A DNA stretch of 45,916 nucleotides from JAGOTP01 sp964443315 (GTDB lineage Bacteria > Patescibacteriota > Patescibacteriia > 2-12-FULL-60-25). Shown here one piece after another: positions 38,511 through 44,846 of the stretch. Each line of letters starts with the position of its first letter. Within the stretch, counting starts at the first letter, position 1. The stretch covers positions 1 through 45,916 of the forward strand of contig CAYUCP010000003.1 of assembly GCA_964443315.1 (NCBI GenBank). The letters run 5' to 3'. The position numbers were made by a program, and so were the translations under genes. The notes under the pieces are model-generated. The model saw only the letters and a list, made by a program, of their open reading frames with translations, did not search any database and was not told the origin of the DNA.

Positions 38511-38579
38511 TAATCAACTGCCCTATGCCGCGCAACTCGGCGGCGGCAACATCTCAGATGGCATCGAGATTGCCCTGCG

Positions 38580-39014
38580 TCAACTCGCTGGTTCAATATC
38601 TCTGAATAGCGAGTAATTCTCAATATCCAAAGAAGCGCGTTCGGGGTCGTCAATCGGGCACCACCCACCCCCGGCATCAAACGGCTCATCCTTGAGCCGC
38701 CACAAATACACGACTACAATCTCCCCGTTGCGCACGGCAAGTTGCAACCCCTTGCGCGCCACGAGCGAGGTGCGTGTGCCGTCCGTTTCAACCCCGGTCA
38801 GCGTCCGCGCCGCGCCAGACGCATCGGCGGCGGCGATGAGGAGTTTCTCATCACCGAGCATCTCATAAGCGCGGCGAATGCCGTGCGTCAATCCTTCCCC
38901 ATCCGCGAGTTTCACAAAAAAATCGCGTTCATGCTCGCGCAAAGTTATTTGCCTGACGCGAGTTTTTTCCCCAGCGGGCTTTGCCGCGTTTTTATTTCCT
39001 ATTTTTCCTGCCAT
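38580..39014 (-). CDS. Probable regulator with RHH-like N-terminus
   Basis: 144 aa. Residues 1-50 (NKNAAKPAGEKTRVRQITLR, then a helix ending LTHGIRRAYEML) resemble ribbon-helix-helix or related small DNA-binding domains with a 'RVRQITLR' strand and 'GIRRA' helix. The C-terminal part is alpha/beta with a WCPIDDPE segment. It has its own promoter (39023-39051) and diverges from the 39180 operon, with a palindrome between the promoters. This is a plausible switch gene. The transcript start lies about two bases before the ATG, so translation may be leaderless. Confidence 0.68.
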   Translation of the reverse strand: MAGKIGNKNAAKPAGEKTRVRQITLREHERDFFVKLADGEGLTHGIRRAYEMLGDEKLLIAAADASGAARTLTGVETDGTRTSLVARKGLQLAVRNGEIVVVYLWRLKDEPFDAGGGWCPIDDPERASLDIENYSLFRDIEPAS

Positions 39015-39022
39015 TTCAAGCT

Positions 39023-39051
39023 ATTGTATTGATTTCTAGCTATAAAGTCAA
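39023..39051 (-). promoter_or_regulatory. Leftward promoter of the switch region
   Basis: Minus-strand TTGACT (39051-39046), 17-base spacer, TACAAT (39028-39023), then ATG at 39014. The spacer contains TAGCTA, also found beside the divergent promoter. Confidence 0.75.
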
Positions 39052-39057
39052 GGGAAC

Positions 39058-39073
39058 CTAGCCACTTGGCTAG
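39058..39073. promoter_or_regulatory. Palindromic operator-like site CTAGCCA-CT-TGGCTAG
   Basis: Perfect 7-bp inverted repeat with two-base spacer, located between two divergent promoters (39023-39051 leftward, 39112-39139 rightward). It is a good candidate operator for one of the flanking regulators. Confidence 0.72.
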
Positions 39074-39111
39074 TATTTTCAAAAATTGCTGTGTTATTGT
39101 CAATTTTGCTA

Positions 39112-39139
39112 TTGACAAGATTTATTTTATAGCTATAAT
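39112..39139 (+). promoter_or_regulatory. Rightward promoter of the 39180-40983 operon
   Basis: TTGACA (39112-39117), 16-base spacer, TATAAT (39134-39139): perfect consensus. It shares TTGACAAGAT with the promoters at 1069 and 359-387. An AAGGAAA ribosome site and ATG at 39180 follow. Confidence 0.88.
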
Positions 39140-39179
39140 ACGACCATCAACCAAAAATAAAAAAAACAAGGAAAATAAA

Positions 39180-39377
39180 ATGACAAAACAAGAAGCCAAA
39201 AAACTCGCAAAAGAAGCCATCGAAAATGCAACCCCGCAAGGTTACGATGTTGCTGGTTTAACAGTTGTGTATCTTGAAAAGAACGGCAAGTATGCCGTTG
39301 CCGACAACGGAGAGGAAGTCGGAAACCTCGATCGCAACAATGCAATCCGCATTATTGTTGAGAATCTAACCAACTAA
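39180..39377 (+). CDS. Small hypothetical protein, first gene of the second rightward operon
   Basis: 65 aa from ATG 39180 with AAGGAAAAT upstream; the longer frame to 39066 runs through the promoter. N-terminal helix (EAKKLAKEAIENATPQGYD) and short strands (GLTVVYLEKNGKYAVADNGE), then a C-terminal helix. A/T-richer than most genes here. Position suggests an early regulator or anti-host protein; no family recognised. Confidence 0.75.
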   Translation: MTKQEAKKLAKEAIENATPQGYDVAGLTVVYLEKNGKYAVADNGEEVGNLDRNNAIRIIVENLTN

Positions 39378-39422
39378 AAACCAACGCGCGACCTGTTGAA
39401 AAAGAAAGCATAAAAATATTTC

Positions 39423-39452
39423 TTCCCGCAGATGAGCTTGAGCCTGCGGGAA
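39423..39452 (+). promoter_or_regulatory. Intercistronic hairpin upstream of SD
   Basis: TTCCCGCAG / CTGCGGGAA perfect 9-bp stem, 12-base loop, followed directly by TGGAGGAAATC and the ATG at 39465. Same architecture as the early-operon hairpins. It supports 39465 rather than 39432 as the start of the next gene. Confidence 0.7.
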
Positions 39453-39464
39453 ATGGAGGAAATC

Positions 39465-39647
39465 ATGGAAGAGCTGCACGACAAAAGAACCATCAAAATC
39501 AACGATAAAACATATCAAATCGCGGTTTCCCGCGAGGCATACTCCCCAGATAAATTGAAAGTCTGGGGGCATGGCAAAGAGTGGTGTCAGCGTTCAGATG
39601 AAACACGCGCCGAATTTGTCCAGCGCGTCAAGAGCGATACTAAATAA
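39465..39647 (+). CDS. Small hypothetical protein
   Basis: 60 aa from ATG 39465, chosen because GGAGG lies five bases upstream; ATG 39432 is inside the hairpin. Sequence MEELHDKRTIKINDKTYQIA onward with strands and a final basic helix (DETRAEFVQRVKSD). Charged and probably soluble. Not recognised. Confidence 0.7.
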   Translation: MEELHDKRTIKINDKTYQIAVSREAYSPDKLKVWGHGKEWCQRSDETRAEFVQRVKSDTK

Positions 39648-39656
39648 CAAAAATTC

Positions 39657-39687
39657 GCCCCGCCGATGATGCAGTCACCGGCGGGGC
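39657..39687 (+). promoter_or_regulatory. Intercistronic hairpin
   Basis: GCCCCGCCG / CGGCGGGGC perfect 9-bp stem. After it, GAGAGGGATTAAC occurs once without a start codon and again (AGAGGGATTAAC) directly before the ATG at 39742, a duplicated ribosome-site block. Confidence 0.7.
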
Positions 39688-39741
39688 ATTTGAGAGGGAT
39701 TAACTCTCCCTCGCATTCTAAAGCAAAACAGAGGGATTAAC

Positions 39742-40533
39742 ATGAACACTCAACACATTCGCATAACCGATTTTGAAGCAACACCTCCTAAAAAATCGCG
39801 CGTCGCCGTCACGAGTGATGGGGATAGAATCACCATCACCCACATCGGGGGAAAAGCCCCCCGGCTGACCTCTCAATTGCTGTGGAAAGCAATTGAGGTC
39901 GCCGGAATGAGCATTTCAGAATCCTTAGAGCTGTCATCTAAAACTCGCGTGAACCCATTCAAAGTGGTGCGCCGCAAGGGAATGAGCGGCGCGTGTGACT
40001 GGAAGCTCGTCGTCAGACAAAACGATGAGACGCGAGATTATCCAACAAAAGCTCTCGTTCACGAGAGCATGCTTGGAAAAATGAACGAGCCTATCCGCGG
40101 GATGTGGGTAGGCGATCTCGCAGAGATCGCCCAGTCGATTGAGAACTGGGAGAGCTTTCTGCTCTCCCAGCCGGGGCAACAAGAGTTTTTTATTCCCTCT
40201 CCCCCGGCGTGGGAGGAAATACAGGGGATTCAGGATCAATGCGCATCTGACTCTAACGTTGCAGCGTTACGCGTGTTGATGAACGCACATCATCACGAGT
40301 CTTGCTGGCAAAACGCCCAGCAGGTATGGCACGAGAGAAAGGACGATTTTATGGCGGCGATCGCCACCTACGTCATGAATGGCGGGGTAATATCCGCCGA
40401 GGAAATTGAAATTGTCAAGAATCTTCCGCGCCCGGACACGTGGCCGGAAGAGTTGGAGGAACACTGGCGCGGGCAGTGCGCCGCCAATGCGACCATCATG
40501 GCCGCCGCCAATGACAACAAGGAGGTGGAATAA
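39742..40533 (+). CDS. Hypothetical protein
   Basis: 263 aa; AGAGGG upstream of ATG 39742. Not recognised. N-terminal 50 residues contain beta strands (KSRVAVTSDGDRITITHIGG), then a helix-rich middle (ISESLELSSKTRVNPFKVVR) that could hold a helix-turn-helix, and a long acidic helical C-terminus with several Trp (PRPDTWPEELEEHWRGQ). It may be a regulator of the second operon. Its stop overlaps the next ATG (TAATG). Confidence 0.7.
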   Translation: MNTQHIRITDFEATPPKKSRVAVTSDGDRITITHIGGKAPRLTSQLLWKAIEVAGMSISESLELSSKTRVNPFKVVRRKGMSGACDWKLVVRQNDETRDYPTKALVHESMLGKMNEPIRGMWVGDLAEIAQSIENWESFLLSQPGQQEFFIPSPPAWEEIQGIQDQCASDSNVAALRVLMNAHHHESCWQNAQQVWHERKDDFMAAIATYVMNGGVISAEEIEIVKNLPRPDTWPEELEEHWRGQCAANATIMAAANDNKEVE

Positions 40534-40742
40534 TGAAAATCTATCTAGCCTCTGACAAAGAATTGTTCTTGAAAGAAATTTCTCGCGCAAAGGAAGTTTT
40601 ACGCAAGAGGGGTTCACGAGGAACAGCGGAGAAACTTAATGATGCGACAAATTGGTTTGATGCTGGCGTAATTGTCCTGCACAGAAAGAAAAATTTAATC
40701 TTCAAGTGTTGCCATTTTTCTCATGCCCACCCCGTATTCTGA
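40533..40742 (+). CDS. Small basic hypothetical protein
   Basis: 69 aa; GGAGG just upstream of ATG 40533, which overlaps the preceding stop. Basic (KEISRAKEVLRKRGSRG) with a C-terminal hydrophobic/Cys/His stretch (LIFKCCHFSHAHPVF) that might bind metal. Not recognised. Confidence 0.65.
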   Translation: MKIYLASDKELFLKEISRAKEVLRKRGSRGTAEKLNDATNWFDAGVIVLHRKKNLIFKCCHFSHAHPVF

Positions 40743-40746
40743 GCGC

Positions 40747-40983
40747 ATGAGCAAACAAAAACAATATCCCCGCGAAGAGTTTGATGATGACTTGCTGACC
40801 GTTCTAGAGCAGGGCAAGGCAGTCGGTATCCTGCAAGGTATCAACGTGCTGTTAATTGCGCCGGAGAATTTGCAATCACATCACCATATTTTGAGTGCAG
40901 CAGAAGCCGCCAGGCGGCTCAACCTCAAACACCAGCCAGAGCCGCGCGGTCTGCGCAGGCTTTGGCGCTGGCTGGTGGACTAG
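40747..40983 (+). CDS. Small hypothetical protein, end of second rightward operon
   Basis: 78 aa from ATG 40747 (alternative ATG 40723 in frame overlaps the preceding gene). Contains an acidic start (YPREEFDDDLLTVLEQGKAV), a hydrophobic strand (GILQGINVLLIAPENL), a helix (ILSAAEAARRLNLKHQ) and a basic Trp-rich C-terminus (RGLRRLWRWLVD), which could interact with membrane or nucleic acid. Not recognised. Confidence 0.6.
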   Translation: MSKQKQYPREEFDDDLLTVLEQGKAVGILQGINVLLIAPENLQSHHHILSAAEAARRLNLKHQPEPRGLRRLWRWLVD

Positions 40984-41169
40984 AATACAAATACCCTATC
41001 GTGGTTGAAAGTCGGCTTCATGCCGTGCTCTCGGAAACGAGACTAGGCCGCGCCGGGGTGCATCGCCCTGCCGCCCGCGAACGCCCACGCGCCGCGTGGG
41101 TCAAACGTGTAGCGGCGGCGGGGCGACTCGCCTACTGCTACTGCTACTGCTACCCCTCTCCCGCGCGTT
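40984..41169. other. Convergent intergenic junction, second rightward operon versus FtsK-like operon
   Basis: No gene seen. Contains small hairpins (TCTCG-GAAA-CGAGA near 41030; CCCACGCG-C-CGCGTGGG at 41084-41100), the 19-bp element shared with 8124-8142 (41107-41125) and the left arm of a long imperfect inverted repeat (41133-41212). Confidence 0.65.
41107..41125 (+). repeat. 19-bp repeat shared by both convergent junctions, copy 2
   Basis: GTGTAGCGGCGGCGGGGCG, identical to 8124-8142, same orientation, again between two converging operons. Confidence 0.75.
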
Positions 41170-41212
41170 TTAATCGGGTAGGGGAGGGTTTTCTGCGGTA
41201 GCAGTAGCAGTA
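41133..41212. repeat. Long inverted repeat with CTACTG triplet-type arms, spans the FtsK-like stop
   Basis: Outer arms TACTGCTACTGCTAC and its exact complement (15 bp) plus inner arms close to CCCCTCTCCCG / CGGGTAGGGGAGGG, with a short A/T loop holding the TAA of the FtsK-like gene. It could fold as a cruciform or as a stop-codon hairpin on RNA in either direction. The arms consist of CTACTG hexanucleotide repeats. Confidence 0.75.
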
Positions 41213-42498
41213 TGAGTAGACATTGCCGCGTCATACAACTTAGATAACCCGCCTTCCACCAAATTCCCGGCAAGCGGACGACCAGTCACCAATCGCACGA
41301 ACATGGACTTGCTCAGTTGCCCGCGCGCATCGCCAAGCGCAACGTCCGCCTTTATCGCGTTGGCAAGAACATACTCTCCCACGATCAACCGCCGATCATC
41401 CTCGTTCGCCCCATTCCACAATTCGCGCAGCGCGGCAGGTTTTGTGGGCGCGGCGGCGTGGCGATATTCCGAACGTGGTGGAGCGGGCGGCGTCCAGTCG
41501 GCGGGGACATCTGGCAGTTTTGTTCGCAACACGCGAAACCGCTCCGGGTTGCCGCCGCCAACGAACATGGCCTCGCCCTTCAGTTGCAACTTTTCCGCGC
41601 CCGTGTTTTCATAACGCCCTGTGGCTGCGCGGGCGTCGCCAGCGGTGGCAGTGTGCAGCACGATGAACGCGCTATTTGTGCGCACGGGCTGGGGTATCTC
41701 GCTTGAGGAGGGGCGCTGGGTGGCGCACACCAGATGAACACGCAACTCGCGCCCAACCCGCGCGATACGCGCGACCATCTCTGAAAATTCTGACCCGTTC
41801 ACCACGCACGAATCAGCCAACTCATCTATTAAAACAATGATGCGCGGCGGCGGAGCGGGGATGACCCGGCCATCCATGATGCGCACGATCTCGCGCATCC
41901 CGGCAAGCTGCTCGCTGGCAGAACGCGCCACGAACATGAGATTTTTGCGCAGCGCGTGGGCGAGCGGGTCAGGGTTGCGCGGCTTGCGGTCGAAGAGCGC
42001 GAACATTGTGCCCGCGCGGTTGTCTCGCGCCATGCTGACCGCCATCGTGCGCATGAGTTCCGTTTTGCCGTAGCCGCTTGCGCCGCTGATAAGCAGATGC
42101 GCCACGTGTTTGTGATCAATGGGCAGACAGATGGCCTCGCCTTGCACACCCACGCCGACCAACGCGCCGCCGATGGGAATGCTGTCGAGCATTTTTACAT
42201 CCGCCCATTGCTCTGGCATCTCCAGCGGAATTTCAAAGCGCACATAGCCATTTTCTTGCTCCACAAATAAACGCGAAATTTTTGCCTGCAGACACAAATC
42301 GTTTACGCGGGCTTTGACCTGCTCCAGCGACGTGACCTTGCCGCCCTCTTTCATCCGCGCCGGGCGAAAATACAGGCGCAGTGCGGATGGGTAGACCACC
42401 TGCGAGACAAACTCACAGGGGACAAAATAAGCAACGGACGCATTTTGCAGGGCGCGACCAATAGCCAGCGCGTCGCGCCGCGCCTCGTCCATGTTCAT
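41170..42498 (-). CDS. FtsK/HerA-like DNA translocase ATPase
   Basis: 442 aa from ATG 42498, which overlaps the preceding stop (ATGA) with GGAGG upstream; the longer start at 42621 lies inside that gene. Residues about 105-330 are the motor: Walker A GASGYGKT (139-146), Walker B IIVLIDE (220-226), then VHLVCATQRPSSSEIP as sensor region, all typical of FtsK/SpoIIIE/TraB-type hexameric DNA pumps. No membrane segment is present; the N-terminal region may be an adaptor. A C-terminal helical domain with LSKSMFVRLVTGRPLAG may be winged-helix. Three membrane proteins lie upstream in the operon. Role could be genome partition, transfer or segregation of an extrachromosomal prophage; packaging is handled by the terminase. 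Confidence 0.9.
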   Translation of the reverse strand: MNMDEARRDALAIGRALQNASVAYFVPCEFVSQVVYPSALRLYFRPARMKEGGKVTSLEQVKARVNDLCLQAKISRLFVEQENGYVRFEIPLEMPEQWADVKMLDSIPIGGALVGVGVQGEAICLPIDHKHVAHLLISGASGYGKTELMRTMAVSMARDNRAGTMFALFDRKPRNPDPLAHALRKNLMFVARSASEQLAGMREIVRIMDGRVIPAPPPRIIVLIDELADSCVVNGSEFSEMVARIARVGRELRVHLVCATQRPSSSEIPQPVRTNSAFIVLHTATAGDARAATGRYENTGAEKLQLKGEAMFVGGGNPERFRVLRTKLPDVPADWTPPAPPRSEYRHAAAPTKPAALRELWNGANEDDRRLIVGEYVLANAIKADVALGDARGQLSKSMFVRLVTGRPLAGNLVEGGLSKLYDAAMSTHTATATAENPPLPD

Positions 42499-42956
42499 GG
42501 GCGTCCTCCAAGAACACGCGCGGGAGGAGCTTCCTCGAACATCGGCGCGGCCATCGCGTATTGATTCTGCGGGGGTGGAAGCTGGCCGCGCGGTTGCTGC
42601 TGGGGGAAGCTGTCCATCCAACCAGCCGGCATGTTCTCAATATCCATTTGCGCGGCATCGCTTTTGCCGCGCCCGCCCAGTTTTAGGGTTGGGGCGTTGA
42701 TATTGTTGCCGCGAAACATGCTCACCAGAGACACAACGACCACGCTCAGCCCGACCGGCAGCATCAACGCCGCCGCGCCAAACAGAATGGTTTGCAGCCC
42801 GCGCGAAGCCTCGCGCTGGCCCAGCACGATGGCGCGCTGGTCTGGCGTCAGCGATTCAATCTGGCGCGATTCGTTTGAGCTGATGATGGCCGAGCCGCCC
42901 ACAACGACGGCGGCGCACACGGCCATGACAAGCAAAAAGTTTGTGAATGATTTCAT
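42495..42956 (-). CDS. Two-helix membrane protein in the FtsK-like operon
   Basis: 153 aa. Hydrophobic segments at about 4-24 (FTNFLLVMAVCAAVVVGGSA) and 55-80 (LQTILFGAAALMLPVGLSVV), then a cytoplasmic Pro/Gln-rich tail. Directly coupled (4-base overlap) to the FtsK-like ATPase, so it is a candidate membrane anchor or partner. Small Spd-type membrane proteins accompany FtsK-like TraB in actinobacterial plasmids; similarity here is only in organisation. Confidence 0.8.
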   Translation of the reverse strand: MKSFTNFLLVMAVCAAVVVGGSAIISSNESRQIESLTPDQRAIVLGQREASRGLQTILFGAAALMLPVGLSVVVVSLVSMFRGNNINAPTLKLGGRGKSDAAQMDIENMPAGWMDSFPQQQPRGQLPPPQNQYAMAAPMFEEAPPARVLGGRP

Positions 42957-42965
42957 GTCTCTCCT

Positions 42966-43670
42966 TTATGCGTTAGCCGCCGCGCGGGTTTGCCACGCGG
43001 CCATCTGCCGGATGCGCGGCGCGCTTACGCGGAACGCCCGCGCAGCTTCGTTGCTGTTAGCCCCCGCGTTAGCCGTCAGCCAGGCGCGTAAGCTGTCATC
43101 TGTAAGCGCTAACGGCTCGCTTACACCTGCCGTTAGCTGTTTTTGCCCCGCCATTTGCGGGATATTTTGCGGCGCGGCGTCAGGAACGCCCTCAAAACGC
43201 ATTGGCATGGCTTCTGGCTGGCTTTCGGTCACCGTCTCCACCTCAATCGCCCCCCTCACGGTCGTGCGCGTTTTGGGGGCATTGGGCGAAGTGTTAGCGC
43301 GGGAATGGGCGGCGATAGGCAAAACCACCACCGCTAACGTGGGCGCCAGCGCCGCGCACAGAACAGCGAGCCATCCTTGCGCGCCGACTAACGCGCTTAC
43401 GGTCGCGGCGGTCGAGGTTACGATAGTGCCCGTTAGCAACCCAAACAGCAGCGGCGACCAGTTACGCACCAACTCGCCCGCCGCGATAATGATAACGGCG
43501 GCTAACACCAGCCCGAACGCGCCGGTCGTTAGCCCGTGAATCATTCCACGGGCGTTCTCCCACTCCACCCACTTCGAGCCATACAGTCCCAGACCGATTT
43601 CAACGAAGCGCGGCGCGTCCACCAACGCGCCCAAAAAAGCCACGAGCAATTCAAGTCTTGATAGCTTCAC
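42966..43670 (-). CDS. Membrane protein with C-terminal helix-turn-helix
   Basis: 234 aa from GTG 43670: GGAGG sits five bases upstream and GTGA overlaps the preceding stop; an ATG at 43682 lies inside the ribosome site. Four hydrophobic segments between about 5 and 120 (LELLVAFLGALVDAP; AFGLVLAAVIIIAAGEL; LLFGLLTGTIVTSTAA; WLAVLCAALAPTLAVVVLP). The C-terminal 50 residues contain LRAWLTANAGANSNEAARAF then RVSAPRIRQMAAW, a clear HTH. A membrane-bound DNA-binding protein beside an FtsK-like pump could tether DNA to the membrane. Confidence 0.8.
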   Translation of the reverse strand: MKLSRLELLVAFLGALVDAPRFVEIGLGLYGSKWVEWENARGMIHGLTTGAFGLVLAAVIIIAAGELVRNWSPLLFGLLTGTIVTSTAATVSALVGAQGWLAVLCAALAPTLAVVVLPIAAHSRANTSPNAPKTRTTVRGAIEVETVTESQPEAMPMRFEGVPDAAPQNIPQMAGQKQLTAGVSEPLALTDDSLRAWLTANAGANSNEAARAFRVSAPRIRQMAAWQTRAAANA

Positions 43671-44104
43671 TTCTTCCTCCATCCTTGCGGAATCGGGATG
43701 CCCGCCCTGCGCATCGCCCATTCTGTGTTGCGAGATTCTTTTAATACGCTGGTCACCGGAATACCCGCGCGAAGCAAAACATATTCGGCCCACTTCACCT
43801 GGCGACGTTTGACGCAAAAGTAGAGTTCATGGCTCGTAGCGCCGCGATCCCACAAGCGAACTCCGAATTTTTTGAGAAGGCGCTCAATTTCGATACCGCT
43901 GTGCCCATCGTGTCGAGACACGCGGATGGTTGGCGCGTTGTGTGACACCACACATGACACAAGCTCGGTGAGGATGCCGACCACGCCGCGCTTTTTATAA
44001 GCCTTGCGCCAGTCGGCATTTATGAACGTGGATATCATGCCCTCGATGCGGTCTATATAGTCCATGCCGAGAACGGTGTCATAGATGAGGTCGGGAATGT
44101 TCAT
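43667..44104 (-). CDS. Hypothetical protein
   Basis: 145 aa. Not recognised. It has helix (ADWRKAYKKRGVVGILTELV), strand-like patches (APTIRVSRHDGHSGIEIERL, SHELYFCVKRRQVKWAEYVL) and a basic end (MRRAGIPIPQGWRKK). The KRRQVKWAEYVL segment resembles a nucleic-acid or partner contact helix. Coupled to the genes on both sides; may be part of the replication or maintenance module. Confidence 0.72.
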   Translation of the reverse strand: MNIPDLIYDTVLGMDYIDRIEGMISTFINADWRKAYKKRGVVGILTELVSCVVSHNAPTIRVSRHDGHSGIEIERLLKKFGVRLWDRGATSHELYFCVKRRQVKWAEYVLLRAGIPVTSVLKESRNTEWAMRRAGIPIPQGWRKK

Positions 44105-44371
44105 CTATTTAGCCTCCTTTTCGTAAATCGTCTCCACCGCGTATCCCTCATTCGAGAGATACAACCTGGCCCACCCCAACCCGCTGGCGATGCGCCCGGC
44201 GCACTTTTCAGCATCACTGCGCGTGCGCGGGTCGTCTATTGCCATCGTGATCTTACCGGTCATGCTCAGGTCAAACATGTTGCTGCCCCGCACGGCGCGG
44301 ATGCCCGCAATCCGCCGGGCAGGGCGGGCGGCAACGCCCATAAACGCCGTGTCAATATTGCCGTAACTCAT
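44105..44371 (-). CDS. Hypothetical small protein
   Basis: 88 aa from ATG 44371, chosen for GGAGG four bases upstream and the ATGA overlap with the 37-residue gene. Beta-rich middle (SMTGKITMAIDDPRTRSDAE) and a C-terminal strand (LYLSNEGYAVETIYEKEAK). Not recognised. Confidence 0.7.
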   Translation of the reverse strand: MSYGNIDTAFMGVAARPARRIAGIRAVRGSNMFDLSMTGKITMAIDDPRTRSDAEKCAGRIASGLGWARLYLSNEGYAVETIYEKEAK

Positions 44372-44481
44372 CTGTCCTCCAAAGACCAAAAAACAAGCCC
44401 GGCAATTGCCAGCGCCAGCACGCCCAGCGCGGCGGCAATACCAAACGCGGTCACGATGACCGCGACAAGCTGGCTAGTCAT
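44368..44481 (-). CDS. 37-residue single-pass membrane peptide
   Basis: ATG 44481 overlaps the DUF4326 stop (ATGA) with GAGGTG upstream; TGA 44370-44368 overlaps the next ATG. Nearly the whole peptide (residues 5-31: LVAVIVTAFGIAAALGVLAL and following) is one membrane helix, ending WSLEDR. Coupling on both sides makes it convincing. It adds a third small membrane protein to the FtsK-like operon. Confidence 0.78.
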   Translation of the reverse strand: MTSQLVAVIVTAFGIAAALGVLALAIAGLVFWSLEDR

Positions 44482-44846
44482 GGCTGCACCTCGTTGACGA
44501 TGCGCAACAACACATCGGCATGACATGGTTCATTCAAAGCGCACCAACACGCCAGATTTTTGCCTCGTAAATAGTGTTTGCAAATAATGGCTTTTTGCAT
44601 TCCAGCCCAACCGTCTACACCATGCTTCTCTTCACAGGTTTGCCGAAATTCGTAAAGCGAACTTCCAACATCTACAGAACTTGGGTTAAACCATTTCTCA
44701 AACAACGCCACGCACTGTTGAGCATTGCCGTGAACGCCAACGCGAAACGGATTTCCCCAAGGGCTTCCGCGTCCAACATATTTTGTGTCGGGCGGCATCC
44801 GCCAACCCTTAGTGCGCTTGCGTTGAATTCTTTTAGGATTTGCCAT
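44478..44846 (-). CDS. DUF4326 family protein
   Basis: 122 aa from ATG 44846, with AGAGGA upstream; the longer frame to 45020 overlaps the Rep-like gene. Conserved start RIQRKRTKGWRMPPDTKYVG then GRGSPWGNPF, and the end LACWCALNEPCHADVLLRIV, are the hallmark pattern of DUF4326 proteins, common in phages. Cys and His in that end suggest metal binding. Function unknown; a nucleic-acid modifying or binding role is often presumed without proof. Confidence 0.9.
   Translation of the reverse strand: MANPKRIQRKRTKGWRMPPDTKYVGRGSPWGNPFRVGVHGNAQQCVALFEKWFNPSSVDVGSSLYEFRQTCEEKHGVDGWAGMQKAIICKHYLRGKNLACWCALNEPCHADVLLRIVNEVQP

Noticed and set aside
40984..41060. Repeat resembling a CRISPR direct repeat (GTTGAAAG near 41000)
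   Set aside because: Occurs once only; no repetition or spacers.
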